Assembly (NCBI GenBank): GCA_013299105.1
Contig: JAAFJY010000034.1
Span: 27,651 to 91,650 of the forward strand
Source of the DNA: Chitinophagales bacterium
GTDB taxonomy: Bacteria > Bacteroidota > Bacteroidia > Chitinophagales > Saprospiraceae
Length of the DNA stretch: 64,000 nt
Direction of reading: 5' to 3'
Shown here: piece by piece, positions 34,329 to 44,300 of the stretch
Layout of the letters: each line of letters opens with the position of its first letter
Numbering within the stretch: position 1 is the stretch's first letter
Notes under the pieces: model-generated
The model's input: the letters and a program-made list of their open reading frames with translations, nothing else
What the model was told of the DNA's origin: nothing
Databases searched by the model: none
Program-made: the position numbers and the translations under genes

Positions 34329-34554
34329 ACGTGAATGCTGAGTAAAAGAGCTTGTTTTTCAAGGATTCATTCCAGAAAACTGGCAATGATTCATAAATTT
34401 TAAATTTCAAAAATCTCAGCCGTGCAAACGAGAACTTAAAACATGACAAATTTCCCCAGCGAGCCCCAAAATCATGTGTCGTATGTTGTATGTCGGCTAT
34501 CGTATGACAAAAAATCATGCCGAACAAACCAGAACTCACGTTTATTTACTACGC

Positions 34555-34590
34555 AAAAAGGCTGGGCAAGCAATTGCTACCCAGCCTTTT
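34555..34590 (-). terminator. Rho-independent terminator of the NYN gene
   Basis: AAAAAGGCTGGG pairs with CCCAGCCTTTT around an AGCAATTGCT inner palindrome. On the minus strand the second arm leads into a T-run. It lies 28 bp past the NYN gene stop. Confidence 0.8.
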
Positions 34591-34617
34591 GATCGTTCCT
34601 TGCAAGTACGAGTGGAT

Positions 34618-35553
34618 TTACTCCATTACAAAAACTTCTTTGGCCATCATGCGGCCATCTTCTTTGGGCTCCAGCGTAAACTGGACCTTGTCTCCGATCT
34701 GCAATTCATTAAAATCGTATCCCGAAACGCTGCTGAAGTGGAAAAAGACATTGTTTGGTGGGAAACGGATGAACCCATAGCCCTCTTTGAGCGAAAGAAT
34801 GATGCTTTCATGGAGCTCTTCATCGCCCACTGCCGTGGGATCAGGTTGCCAGTTCGCGTCGTGCTTGGTCGAAACTTTGGCTTCCGTTTTGGGGACAAAC
34901 AAGCTGTTGACGATGCCTTCTGATTGCGCACTGAAATCGTCCATGAGGTCGTGCATTGGAATCGGATAGGTCACACTGGTTACCAGGTCATTGGAAGTAC
35001 GGGTGCTGAAGCGGTTGCCCTCTTCATCGGTGTACTCAAAGTTCCAGTGCAGCAGCATTACCCTTGAACCCAAGGAGTGCAGTTTTTTTACCAGTGGTGC
35101 ATAATCGCCATCGGCAGCAAGCAGAATAACCACATCAAAACGCTTGTAAAAAGCCATTTCGAAGGCTTCCAACGCGAGCCATACGTCGATTCCTTTCTCT
35201 TGCCAACGTCCATTGAAATTGCGTACGGGTAGGTAGTGAACCGTAACCCCCTCACTCATCAGGATGTCGTCGAAAGCTCGCTCAAAATAGAGCAAGTTTC
35301 CACGTTGACTGGCTTCACTTGCGCTCAAACGCCCTCTAAAATAGTGTGCGTCGATGATTTGGCAGCGGTGGAAATCCGCGTCCTCTTCAATCGCAACTTG
35401 CTTACGAATAAACTCATGCAAACCGCGAATGCTGATACGGCTGCGGCGGTCATGCACGTAATTGTAGTAGTTGCTGACTTGCAAGAAATAATGTCCATCA
35501 TAAAAGATGCCGACTCTTACCATGTCGGATTTGGACTGAGCATAACTTGTCAT
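34618..35553 (-). CDS. NYN (LabA-like) nuclease-fold protein with C-terminal cold-shock-like domain
   Basis: 311 aa. Residues about 12-190 are an NYN/PIN-like RNase fold: VGIFYDGHYFLQVSNYY, EKGIDVWLALEAFEMAFY, FDVVILLAADGDYAPLVKKL, with the acidic residues D19, D126 and D149-region expected for metal binding. Residues about 240-311 read as a cold-shock/S1-like nucleic-acid-binding domain: ILSLKEGYGFIRFPPNNVFF, HFSSVSGYDFNELQIGDKVQ, FTLEPKEDGRMMAKEV. The fusion points to RNA processing or decay in the cytoplasm. An alternative start is MVRVGIF at residue 11. Solitary gene. Confidence 0.88.
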   Translation of the reverse strand: MTSYAQSKSDMVRVGIFYDGHYFLQVSNYYNYVHDRRSRISIRGLHEFIRKQVAIEEDADFHRCQIIDAHYFRGRLSASEASQRGNLLYFERAFDDILMSEGVTVHYLPVRNFNGRWQEKGIDVWLALEAFEMAFYKRFDVVILLAADGDYAPLVKKLHSLGSRVMLLHWNFEYTDEEGNRFSTRTSNDLVTSVTYPIPMHDLMDDFSAQSEGIVNSLFVPKTEAKVSTKHDANWQPDPTAVGDEELHESIILSLKEGYGFIRFPPNNVFFHFSSVSGYDFNELQIGDKVQFTLEPKEDGRMMAKEVFVME

Positions 35554-36621
35554 TTAACCAATATATTTTTGACAACAATTAATTTACAAAACAATTACAC
35601 GTAGCTCTAAAGCTATTGTATTACAATCAGGGTGAACCGAGAACGGAAGCAAGTTTTATCCGGGATTTGCAAAAGTCACTTTCTTTGTAAAAACTTAGCC
35701 AAAAGGCTTTGATTAAAAGCTTTTACTTTTCTCTTGGAATAATGTGTATCACAGCACCTTTAACCAAAACACGTTGTTGTAAAACCATCTTACTTTAACT
35801 CATTTCAGGCTAAAAGGTTTATTTTAGGAGGTATTTAGGTTGAGTGTGCTTACGCTTTCAAAGACCAGAGGATCATGATTGGGTTGCAACAAAAGCGTGG
35901 GCAATTGATGATTTCCCTATCCCTGCTTGATTACTAGACTAAAGATCTCAGAGGTTCTGCGTTTTGAACGAGCAATAACGAACAAAAATTTGAACCCACC
36001 AAAGTTTTCAACCTATATAATTGCAAGCTTTGGCATTTTCCAGGGTATGAATACTTGAGATCGAATGCAGTTTTGGCAAAAGAATGCAAAAAACTGTATT
36101 TTCTACTGCAAGATGCAAAATGTTGAGGTTTTTGAAATTACTTAGAGAGCATAAAAAATAAGGTAGGCGGATTTGAGATTAGTGAAAAAATAGGCAACTG
36201 ATTTGAAGGAAGTTGTGTTCTTTTTTTGCTAACCCTCAAAAGCAAAATTGTTTACCTTACTTTAGCTCAAATACGTAATTACCTTCAGAACTGATTAGCA
36301 TTTCTAGTCAAAATTTTCGAGCAATTTACAAGGCAGAAACTTCAAATGAATTTACAAAAGTAATAAATTCATGTTCAAATGGTTCAAAGATCAGGTAAAA
36401 AACGTCGAGCAACAGAAAAAATATGGTTTTCGACAGTTTATAGCCTTTAGTTGACCACAATTGGCAAGCCAAATATTCACCTCAAATTAGGTCAGGCATG
36501 GAAAATGAAGCTCCATTCACCCCAGATGAATTCATGGGGAATGTCAAAAACATAAGGCACCGGGATATGATTTGCAACTGGTGAAATCCTCTCCAAGTGC
36601 AGATTTTCTTATCTTTGCTTC
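35554..36621. other. Gene-poor AT-rich region, 1068 bp
   Basis: No frame looks coding on either strand; short open stretches at 35860-35950 are broken by stops. It contains repeat element copy B (36147-36268) and, near the end, TATCTTTG at 36610-36617, only 4 bases before the next ATG. The rest may be decayed accessory DNA. Confidence 0.6.
36147..36268 (-). mobile_element. GAGC-ended repeat element, copy B (122 bp)
   Basis: Opposite orientation to copies A and D. It begins GAGCATAAAAAATAAGGTAG and ends TTACTTTAGCTC, with AACTGATTTGAAGGAAGTTG and TTTTTTTGCTAACCCTCAAA inside. Confidence 0.8.
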
Positions 36622-38154
36622 ATGGCAATTCAAAATTACCCAGTCGGCTTACAGGATTTTAAAGAGGTCATCACCAATGGCAAGGTCTATGTGGATAAAA
36701 CCAAGTATGCTCATCAATTGATCAGCACTTACAAATACTACTTCCTTTCTCGGCCACGTCGATTTGGTAAATCTTTGTTTGTTAGTCTTTTATATTACCT
36801 TTTCAAAGGTGAAAAAGCGCTTTTCGAGGGCTTGTACATTGCAGATAAGTGGGTTTTTGAGGAATATCCGGTGATCAAAATTAGTTTTGCCAACAGTGGT
36901 TATCGGGAACTGGGGCTGGAAAAAGCCATTGCACTGCAAATGGAAAACAATGCTGCTGATTATGGCATTGTGTTGACTAAAGCTTCCTCGTCCTTGAGAT
37001 TCGATGAACTCATTCGAGCACTTCATCAGCGTTTTCAAAAACAAGTCGTCATTCTAATCGATGAATACGACAAGCCGATCATCGACTACCTCGACCAAGA
37101 TCAACTCCCCAAGGCCCGCGAAAATCGAGGTATCCTCAAAAGTTTTTACAGCATTTTGAAGGATGCAGATCCTTACCTTAAATTGGTTTTTATTACTGGT
37201 GTCAGCAAGTTCAGCCAAGTCAGCATTTTTTCTGATTTGAACAACTTGTACGACCTGAGTATGAGGCAAGATTTCAACGAGATATGTGGGATCAGTCAAG
37301 TTGAACTGGAAGCCTATTTTCCCCAAGAACTGGAAACTTTTGATCGCGAAAAAATCCGACACTGGTACAATGGTTACCGTTGGCACATCAAGGGCGATAC
37401 TTTGTACAACCCTTTTTCGATCCTCAATTTTTTTGCAAGTGGTGGTGATTTTTTCAATTACTGGTACACCACTGGTACGCCCACTTTTTTGATGGAGATC
37501 AGCAAAAGAGAGCACTTCTATCGTTTCGACAAGGTTTCGGTGAGCAACAACAGCTTACAATCATTTGATTTTGAAAACATCTCTTTGATTCCCATCCTTT
37601 TCCAAACGGGTTATTTGACGATCAAAGATTACAGTGCCTTGTTTGATAATTTTATCCTGTCTTTTCCCAACCACGAAGTAGAAGCCGCATATTTGGAAAA
37701 ATTAGCGGACACTTATATCCAGTCCCAACAATACCCCGCTAAAGTCATTATGCCAGCCCTGCTTGAGTCCTTACAAGCTAAGAGTGCATTAGCGCTTAAA
37801 GAGACCATCAACAAAGCCTTTGAGCACATACCTGGTCCACTGTGGCAAAAAGACAACGAGCAGTTTTACCATGCCATCGTGCATCTGCTCTTTAGCCTGA
37901 TGGGCGTTTACATCAACAGCGAAGTACATACCAAAAACGGGCGAGCAGATGCGCTCATCCAGATCGATGAAGGCATTTTTTGCCTGGAATTCAAGCTTGA
38001 TAAAAGTGCCGAGGAAGTACTAGCCCAAATTCACGACAAAGGCTACCTGGCTCCTTTTTTGAACAAAGGCAAACCTTGCCACGCCATTGGCATCAATTTT
38101 AGCAAAAAGAAAAAAGAAGTAGAAAAGATCATTTGGGAGGAAATTGAGGGGTAA
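36622..38154 (+). CDS. AAA-ATPase / PD-(D/E)XK nuclease protein (DUF1703 type)
   Basis: 510 aa, typical of this fused family. The N-terminal AAA-like part starts PVGLQDFKEVITNGKVYVDK, has Walker A FLSRPRRFGKS (K50), Walker B VVILIDEYDKP (D147, E148), and ITGVSKFSQVSIFSDLNNL as sensor region. The C-terminal part (about 400-510) has the nuclease motifs GRADALIQ and IFCLEFKLD (D...ExK), then INFSKKKKEVE. These proteins occur in many copies in Bacteroidota and some Firmicutes; nuclease activity and defence or mobile-element roles have been suggested but not settled. The -7 element ends 4 bases before the ATG, so the mRNA may be nearly leaderless. It lies next to the gene-poor AT-rich stretch. Confidence 0.92.
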   Translation: MAIQNYPVGLQDFKEVITNGKVYVDKTKYAHQLISTYKYYFLSRPRRFGKSLFVSLLYYLFKGEKALFEGLYIADKWVFEEYPVIKISFANSGYRELGLEKAIALQMENNAADYGIVLTKASSSLRFDELIRALHQRFQKQVVILIDEYDKPIIDYLDQDQLPKARENRGILKSFYSILKDADPYLKLVFITGVSKFSQVSIFSDLNNLYDLSMRQDFNEICGISQVELEAYFPQELETFDREKIRHWYNGYRWHIKGDTLYNPFSILNFFASGGDFFNYWYTTGTPTFLMEISKREHFYRFDKVSVSNNSLQSFDFENISLIPILFQTGYLTIKDYSALFDNFILSFPNHEVEAAYLEKLADTYIQSQQYPAKVIMPALLESLQAKSALALKETINKAFEHIPGPLWQKDNEQFYHAIVHLLFSLMGVYINSEVHTKNGRADALIQIDEGIFCLEFKLDKSAEEVLAQIHDKGYLAPFLNKGKPCHAIGINFSKKKKEVEKIIWEEIEG

Positions 38155-38359
38155 TTTACCCAAAAAACAGTCCTATCCTATTAAGCCAAAACAGGAAAGC
38201 CACTGCTCGCTGGGCATTTTGTCTCCCACCCGTCTGAATCTCTTGTCCAAATAGCCGGGAGAAAATATATTTTTGCAACAAATCAGCACTTGCATTGGCT
38301 TCGATATAAAATCAAGGGGCTTGCTTCGACGTTTGCTGAAGTGTCTTCAAATTTTTACC

Positions 38360-41300
38360 ATGAAATACTTTAACGCCCTCTTGCTGTTTTGTTGCAGCTT
38401 CTCAGTGCTGACTGCCCAAACTGGCCCTTGGCAAGACGTTCGTCCAGAAAACATTAAACTTCCGCAAGGTACTGAAGTGTACCTGGCCACTGCCAAATAC
38501 CGTCCCTTGCAATTGAGCCTAGCTTCGCTTAAAAATGACCTGCAAGCCGCACCAATGGAAGGCAGCGGGGGCAAAAAAGTGATCATCACCCTGCCTTTGC
38601 CCGACGGCAAATGGGAGCGCTTTGCAGTGGAAGAATCCCCCGTGATGGCTCCAGGGCTGGCTGCACGTTACCCTTCGATCAAGGCTTATGCCGGACGCAG
38701 TTTGGATCAAACGGGCTTACAAGTGCGCTTCGACTTGGCTGGTGACGAATTCCATGCTTCGATTTTTACGCCCGAAGGCACAATTTACATCGACCCTTAC
38801 GCCAGTGTAAATACGCCTTATTTTGTAAGCTATTTCACCAAGGATTTAAAGATTACCGATGCCGACCTCCAGCAAGCGTCCTGCGCACTCAGCGCCAAGG
38901 AACTGATGGAACTGGAGGAACGCCGCCCGCGCAATACCACCCCTGCCATGTTTTTGCGCAGCGGAACCCGTACCCTGCTCACTTATCGACTGGCAGTGGC
39001 CTGCACTGGGGAATATGCCCAGCGCAATGGTGTGAGCAAAGAACGGGTATTGGCTAGCATGAACACCGCTTTGAACCGCGTAAACCAGATTTTCATCCGC
39101 GAAACTGCAGTGAAGCTCCAACTAATCGAAAAAAACGATACCCTGATATTTCAAGACCCAGCTACCGACCCTTATGCGGATGCTGGCGATGGTCGGGCAC
39201 TTTTGCAAGGCAATACGGCGGTACTCAATGCCCGTATCGGTGCCGCGAACTACGACATTGGGCACGTCTTTACCCTCTCTTGCCGTGACGGCATTGGAGG
39301 GATTGCCGCGCCATTTTCAGTGTGCAACAACAACAACAAAGGCAATGGAGTCACTTGTTTCAGCTCCAACAACATCAGTTTTATCGCTGCTCAAATCATG
39401 GCCCACGAAATTGGGCACCAGTTTTCCTGCGGCCATAGCTGGAGCAACTGCCCTGAATCAAAAGATCAGTTCTCATCGGGCAATGCTTATGAACCAGGCA
39501 GCGGCAGCACCATCATGTCGTATGCGGGTACTTGTGCTGGCAACAATGTGGCCAATCAATCGGATGATTATTACAACATCGGCTCTTTGATCGATTTCAT
39601 TGAATTTTCAAGGGTAGGTGGTGGCAAAGGTTGCGCTACCGAAGTACCCACACCCAACCGCGAACCCAGTCTCAGCGTAGTGTCGCCCAACAATGTGACC
39701 ATTCCGCTAAATACCCCTTTTGAGCTACGGGCCCAGGGAAGCGACCCCGATAGTGACCCCCTGACTTACTGCTGGGAGCAATTCGATCTGGGGCCTTCGA
39801 GCACCTTGGGCAGCCCCATTGGCAATGCCCCTCTTTTCCGCTCTTTTCCGCCGGATACTTCGCCTAGCCGCACCTTTCCCAACCTCAACGACCTGGTGAG
39901 CAATACCGTCCGAGCCACCGAAGTATTGCCTGCGTACAAGCGCAGTTTGAACTTCCGTTGCACGGTGCGCGACAACCATCCGCAAGCGGGGTCTGCAATC
40001 TGGGAAGGTATTAAACTCGAAGTTACCGACCAGGCAGGGCCGTTTCTGGTCACTGCGCCCAATGCTGGTGACGAAACTTGGCGTGCAGGTGACAACGCCA
40101 TAGTAACCTGGGATGTGGCCAAAACCAACCTCAGCCCAGTCAATTGCCAGTACGTAAACATCCGCATGTCGGTAGACGGCGGCTTTTCTTACCCATTTCT
40201 TTTGGCTCAAAATGCGGTCAATGATGGTTCTGAACGCATCAGTGTACCCAACATGATGTCAGAAAATGCTAGAATCCGCATCGAAGCAGTGGGGAACGTA
40301 TTTTTTGACATCTCCAACCGCAATTTCCGCATCACTTCTGCGGCCAAGCCTACTTTTTCTTTGGGCGTTGCACCATACAGTTTGCCTTTGGCTTGCCAAC
40401 CCAAACCCGTCGAATTTACCATCAACAACACGGCTTTGGGCGGGTTCAGCCAACCTGTAAAATTGGAAATATTGGAGACCCTGCCCCAAGGTGCCAGCCT
40501 GAGTTTTTCGCGCAACAACCTTCGGGCAGGTGAAAGCAGCGTATTGCGAGTGAATGTAGGACAGATTCTACGCGGTACTTTCAGCCTGACTTTACGGGCT
40601 TCCGCGGCGGCGGATACGGTGCTGCGGACCTTGACTTTCACCACCGTTTCGACCGATTTTTCTGATTTGAAGCTACTGAGTCCCAATGACGGGCAAAGCG
40701 GTATCCAGTTGTCAACGGTGCTGAAATGGAAAGGAGCCCAGGCGGCCAATGGGTATGATGTGGAACTGGCAAGCTCGCCGCGTTTCAGCGAAACCATCAT
40801 TTCGCGGGCGGCGGGCATTGGGCGCGACACCTTTGCGCCAAGAGACATTTTGCCCGACAACTCGCTCTTTTTCTGGCGGGTAAGACCCTTGAACGAGTGC
40901 GGAGCGGCGAGTTTTTCCCAACCCTTCACCTTCCATACCAGCAGTACCGATTGCAAGCGCTATTCCACCGATGTGGCGGTCAATATCCCTGGTCGTAACA
41001 ACCCTACAGTGGAGTCGCGGCTCAACATCACCGACGCTGGCCTGATCCGCGACGTAAATATTCCTAATTTGAACATCGAATACTCCACAGTCAACCAATT
41101 GAGGGTTTCTTTGGTGAGTCCCAAAGGCACCGAAGTGGTTTTGTACGACGCCGATTGTTCCGGTTTGACCGACATCATGAAGGTCGGTTTCGACGACAAT
41201 GCTCCCGGCGTTTTGGCCGCAGGCACAGCTACTTGCCCGCCCGACGATGGCATTGTATTCAAGCCAAAATCGCCCTTGGCTGCTTTGATTGGCGAAAACA

Positions 41301-42010
41301 TCCAGGGCACCTGGATCTTGAGGGTGCAAGTGAAGCGCTCGCAGGCGGGCACACCGGGTACAGTCAGCGCATGGAACCTGGAATTTTGCTCCACCCGTGC
41401 TACTACCAATCCTACTTTGAGCAGTACTCCAGTAAGGGCTTTACGGGGCCAAAGCACCAATGTGATCAGCCAAAACCTCAATGCCCAAGACAACGACACG
41501 GCAGCGGATAAACTGACTTATACCCTGGTGGAAGACCCCAAACAAGGCCGCTTGCGCCTGGGCACTACGGCGCTGGCGGTGGGTAGCAAATTTACCCAGG
41601 CCGACATCAACGCCAATCGCCTCAACTTCTTGGCCAATGGCAATGCCGCAGATACAGATGTTTTCAGTTTTGTGATCCAGGATGGAACGGGTGGTTTCTT
41701 GCCCTTGCGCAGCTTGGCCATCAACATTGAAGGGCCAACCTCCTTGCGGGAAATTCCCCTGCCTTTCGAGGTCAGCCTTTTCCCCAACCCAACGCGTGAT
41801 GTGATGCAAGTGAAATTTGGCCAAAGCCTGCCTACCGACGCCGTTCTGCGGGTTTATAACCTGCAAGGCCAGCTCTTGCAGCAAGCCCAGGTGCAAAAAG
41901 GGGCCAATCAACACCCCATCGAAACAGAACAATGGCCGAACGGAGCTTATTTCCTGCAAATTCGAACGAATATTGGAGGAATGAGTTTGCCTTTCCAGGT
42001 GCAGCATTGA
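38360..42010 (+). CDS. T9SS-secreted reprolysin-like zinc metalloprotease with P-domain
   Basis: 1216 aa from ATG at 38360 (signal peptide residues 1-19, SVLTAQ). Propeptide to about residue 200, then a reprolysin/M12B-type catalytic domain: LTYRLAVACTGEYAQRNG, and the zinc site HEIGHQFSCGH starting at H349, with the met-turn STIMSYAGTC. Next come Ig/fibronectin-like modules (about 430-860), a proprotein-convertase P-domain (about 875-1010: LIRDVNIPNLNIEYSTVNQL, GTWILRVQVKRSQAGTPG), a cadherin-like module (about 1015-1125) and a T9SS type A sorting domain (about 1135-1216: VSLFPNPTRDVMQVKFG, LRVYNLQGQLL, PNGAYFLQI). Secreted or surface-attached protease. It has its own terminator. Confidence 0.93.
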   Translation: MKYFNALLLFCCSFSVLTAQTGPWQDVRPENIKLPQGTEVYLATAKYRPLQLSLASLKNDLQAAPMEGSGGKKVIITLPLPDGKWERFAVEESPVMAPGLAARYPSIKAYAGRSLDQTGLQVRFDLAGDEFHASIFTPEGTIYIDPYASVNTPYFVSYFTKDLKITDADLQQASCALSAKELMELEERRPRNTTPAMFLRSGTRTLLTYRLAVACTGEYAQRNGVSKERVLASMNTALNRVNQIFIRETAVKLQLIEKNDTLIFQDPATDPYADAGDGRALLQGNTAVLNARIGAANYDIGHVFTLSCRDGIGGIAAPFSVCNNNNKGNGVTCFSSNNISFIAAQIMAHEIGHQFSCGHSWSNCPESKDQFSSGNAYEPGSGSTIMSYAGTCAGNNVANQSDDYYNIGSLIDFIEFSRVGGGKGCATEVPTPNREPSLSVVSPNNVTIPLNTPFELRAQGSDPDSDPLTYCWEQFDLGPSSTLGSPIGNAPLFRSFPPDTSPSRTFPNLNDLVSNTVRATEVLPAYKRSLNFRCTVRDNHPQAGSAIWEGIKLEVTDQAGPFLVTAPNAGDETWRAGDNAIVTWDVAKTNLSPVNCQYVNIRMSVDGGFSYPFLLAQNAVNDGSERISVPNMMSENARIRIEAVGNVFFDISNRNFRITSAAKPTFSLGVAPYSLPLACQPKPVEFTINNTALGGFSQPVKLEILETLPQGASLSFSRNNLRAGESSVLRVNVGQILRGTFSLTLRASAAADTVLRTLTFTTVSTDFSDLKLLSPNDGQSGIQLSTVLKWKGAQAANGYDVELASSPRFSETIISRAAGIGRDTFAPRDILPDNSLFFWRVRPLNECGAASFSQPFTFHTSSTDCKRYSTDVAVNIPGRNNPTVESRLNITDAGLIRDVNIPNLNIEYSTVNQLRVSLVSPKGTEVVLYDADCSGLTDIMKVGFDDNAPGVLAAGTATCPPDDGIVFKPKSPLAALIGENIQGTWILRVQVKRSQAGTPGTVSAWNLEFCSTRATTNPTLSSTPVRALRGQSTNVISQNLNAQDNDTAADKLTYTLVEDPKQGRLRLGTTALAVGSKFTQADINANRLNFLANGNAADTDVFSFVIQDGTGGFLPLRSLAINIEGPTSLREIPLPFEVSLFPNPTRDVMQVKFGQSLPTDAVLRVYNLQGQLLQQAQVQKGANQHPIETEQWPNGAYFLQIRTNIGGMSLPFQVQH

Positions 42011-42029
42011 AAAAACGTAAAAACTAAGA

Positions 42030-42066
42030 AAACTCCAGCTTTGGCAATGAAGCCGGAGTTTTTTAT
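42030..42066 (+). terminator. Rho-independent terminator
   Basis: AACTCCAGCTT pairs with AAGCCGGAGTT, 8-base loop, T-run. The T-run runs into TATTTTTG (42064-42071), a likely -7 element for the next gene, so terminator and promoter overlap. Confidence 0.75.
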
Positions 42067-42084
42067 TTTTGGGAAAACCTTGCC

Positions 42085-43218
42085 ATGAAATCATCCCTAA
42101 AGGCCCTAATTCTGACCCTTTTTCCCATTTGTTTGGCCAGTTATACCAGCCAAGCCCAAACACCTGAATCCCTGGAATACGGCAAAAAATACAGCCTAGC
42201 CTCCAAGGTTTTGAACGAAACCCGAACCTATTGGGTGCGCTTGCCCGCTTCTTACTACAATGCCAATCAAGCCCCCCAGCGCTACCCGGTGATGTATGTG
42301 TTGGATGGCAAGTCGGTATTTTTCCCTTTGGTAGGGGTAGTGAATTTCATGAGCGAAAAAGAAAGTGTGAATTTCCAAATCCCGGAAATGATCGTTGTAG
42401 GCATTGATACCGAAAATCGTTTCCGCGACCTCACGCCCAATGCTTCAACCAAAAATTTCAACGGACAAGAAGCCAGTACCGAAGCCGAAAAACTGATGTA
42501 TCAAGGCACGGGTGGCGGAGAAAATTTCCTCGCTTTTTTGACCAAAGAGTTGTTTCCAAAAATCGAAGCGGATTTTCGCACCTTGCCTTATCGGGTGTAT
42601 CTGGGGCATTCCCTCGGCGGCCTAACCAGCACTTTTTCCTTGCTGAAACACCCTGGCATCTTTGACGGCTACCTGGCCATCGACCCTAGCCTTTGGTGGG
42701 ATGGAGCCAAATACGTGAATGAAGCCCCTGTTGATTTCAAAAACTACGGCACCTCCAAGGTTCAGCGCTTTTACCTGAGTGTAGTGGAGGCCAAAGACGA
42801 ACCCAGCGCCAATTTTCACGTGGCTTCAATCCACAAATTGGAAGAACAATTTAAACACCACGCCCCCAAGAACCTGCATTGGAAAGTGGACGTGATTCCC
42901 AATACCGACCATTCCTCGATTCCCCTATTGAGCTGGTACCAGGGGCTGCAGTTCATTTTCGAGGGCTACGATGTGAGCCATTATGCCTTCATGCAAGACC
43001 CCGATCTGATCGAAAAACATTATGCAAAATTAGAAAAAGACCTGGGCCTGAAAATGGCCCCACCCGAAGATGTATTTGAAATTTTGATCCACTATACCAC
43101 CGCGCCCAATCGCTTTCCCGATCTTGAAAAAGCGAAGAAATTGATCCAAATGGCGTTGAAATACCATCCCTCGTCACCTTACCTACAAGGGAAATGGAAG
43201 GAAATCACGGGGAAATGA
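42085..43218 (+). CDS. Secreted alpha/beta-hydrolase, esterase-D type
   Basis: 377 aa with signal peptide (residues 1-25, SQAQ). Esterase (PF00756-like) pattern: RTYWVRLPASYYNANQAPQR, YPVMYVLDGKSVFFPLVG, nucleophile S176 in YLGHSLGGLTS, IDPSLWWDG, D238-region in VVEAKDEPS, and H276 in PNTDHSSIPLLS. The C-terminal 90 residues form a helical extension (LEKDLGLKMAPPEDVFEILI, KKLIQMALKYHPSSPY) resembling a short TPR. Relatives hydrolyse esters, siderophores or act on cell-wall-linked groups; the substrate is not inferable here. The promoter overlaps the previous terminator. Confidence 0.9.
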   Translation: MKSSLKALILTLFPICLASYTSQAQTPESLEYGKKYSLASKVLNETRTYWVRLPASYYNANQAPQRYPVMYVLDGKSVFFPLVGVVNFMSEKESVNFQIPEMIVVGIDTENRFRDLTPNASTKNFNGQEASTEAEKLMYQGTGGGENFLAFLTKELFPKIEADFRTLPYRVYLGHSLGGLTSTFSLLKHPGIFDGYLAIDPSLWWDGAKYVNEAPVDFKNYGTSKVQRFYLSVVEAKDEPSANFHVASIHKLEEQFKHHAPKNLHWKVDVIPNTDHSSIPLLSWYQGLQFIFEGYDVSHYAFMQDPDLIEKHYAKLEKDLGLKMAPPEDVFEILIHYTTAPNRFPDLEKAKKLIQMALKYHPSSPYLQGKWKEITGK

Positions 43219-43245
43219 CGTATTGTGTAAGCAGGCGCAATCCAC

Positions 43246-44091
43246 TCATACCAACTCCTCTTCCCATACCCCGGCCATGTCCTGTCTTCTGCGGAGGTGC
43301 AAGGTCGAATTTTCGTGTAAAATGATTGAAGCAGCTACACCCGTCAGAATGGTGCCAATGACCGGACCAATCCCCGGCAGCAAGAAAAACAGGCGCAAAA
43401 CCAGGCCCAAAGCCAAGGCGATGCCCAAAAACTGCCGCGATTCGCGCAGGCTTTCTTTGATTTTTAGGCCAAAAATCTCGTTGTAGTTGTCCATGACCAT
43501 CATGCCCAGGAAAGTACAGTGCACGATGAGCAGCACGGGTTCTTCAAAAACGGCCAAGGGGCTGGCAATTTTAAAGAAAATCGAAATGGGAATAGAAACC
43601 AGAGATTCGATCACCAAATAAACTATCGCTACGACCATCATTCGGACCTGGGCCTTGATGAAATCGTGCAAAGTAGGCTTGTGGGCGCGATCGGTCATTA
43701 AAATATCCACCGTGCGGTGGCAGACGTGGAAAACCAGGATTTCCAGTAAGACCAGGATCACGTAGCGCGCACCCTCATCGGTGAAAAACTGGAATTGATT
43801 CTTGGCGAAATCTCCCAAATTTACGCTAGCTGTACTGACAATCGACATGGCATTGGAAGTGTCGATATTACCGAAGACCTCCAGCAAACCATCCAACAAC
43901 TGTAAGCTGGCTAAAATGCCCGCCACCATCAAAATTTTGGTCACCCAGCCATAACGCCAAAAACCTTCCCACAAGCGGTGCTGCCGAAAAAAACGGACCG
44001 CTTCGGGCAAAGTGTGGAGCGCATACAAAAACTGAGCGTACAAAACCTTCAAATATGGTAGATAGCGATTCACATCCATGACAGATTTCAT
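43246..44091 (-). CDS. EI24/CysZ-like integral membrane protein
   Basis: 281 aa from ATG at 44091, 13 bases after a TATCTTTG promoter box; the frame is open further upstream, but that lies beyond the promoter. Five or six hydrophobic segments (about residues 47-65, 98-118, 140-165, 180-200, 222-255). The end pattern MDNYNEIFGLKIKESLRESR and FFLLPGIGPVIGTILTGVAA resembles the EI24 domain of CysZ-like proteins, which permeate small anions. Function here is not established. It converges on the esterase gene, 27 bp apart. Confidence 0.75.
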   Translation of the reverse strand: MKSVMDVNRYLPYLKVLYAQFLYALHTLPEAVRFFRQHRLWEGFWRYGWVTKILMVAGILASLQLLDGLLEVFGNIDTSNAMSIVSTASVNLGDFAKNQFQFFTDEGARYVILVLLEILVFHVCHRTVDILMTDRAHKPTLHDFIKAQVRMMVVAIVYLVIESLVSIPISIFFKIASPLAVFEEPVLLIVHCTFLGMMVMDNYNEIFGLKIKESLRESRQFLGIALALGLVLRLFFLLPGIGPVIGTILTGVAASIILHENSTLHLRRRQDMAGVWEEELV

Positions 44092-44104
44092 TAAAGCATT
44101 TGGG

Positions 44105-44136
44105 CAAAGATACCTGGAATTCGGGCAATGATTCAA
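44105..44136 (-). promoter_or_regulatory. Bacteroidota-type promoter for the EI24-like gene
   Basis: On the minus strand, TTG (44136-44134), 21-bp spacer, TATCTTTG (44112-44105). It places the transcription start just upstream of the ATG at 44091. Confidence 0.7.
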
Positions 44137-44300
44137 AGATGCTACTTTAGCGATGGGAATGCCATTTTTTTGGATGAAAATTAGCTTTTTTTTGACCAGC
44201 TGGGTATTTTTGACATGATGCCATCATGGTTTTTATAACTGGTTGAAAGCACTTTTAGCCACAAAATCTTAATTTCTCAATCCACTGAAAATCCGTTTGC

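Noticed and set aside
35860..35950. Short transposase-like remnant in the gene-poor stretch
   Set aside because: Stops appear after about 25 codons in all frames and no motif could be matched.
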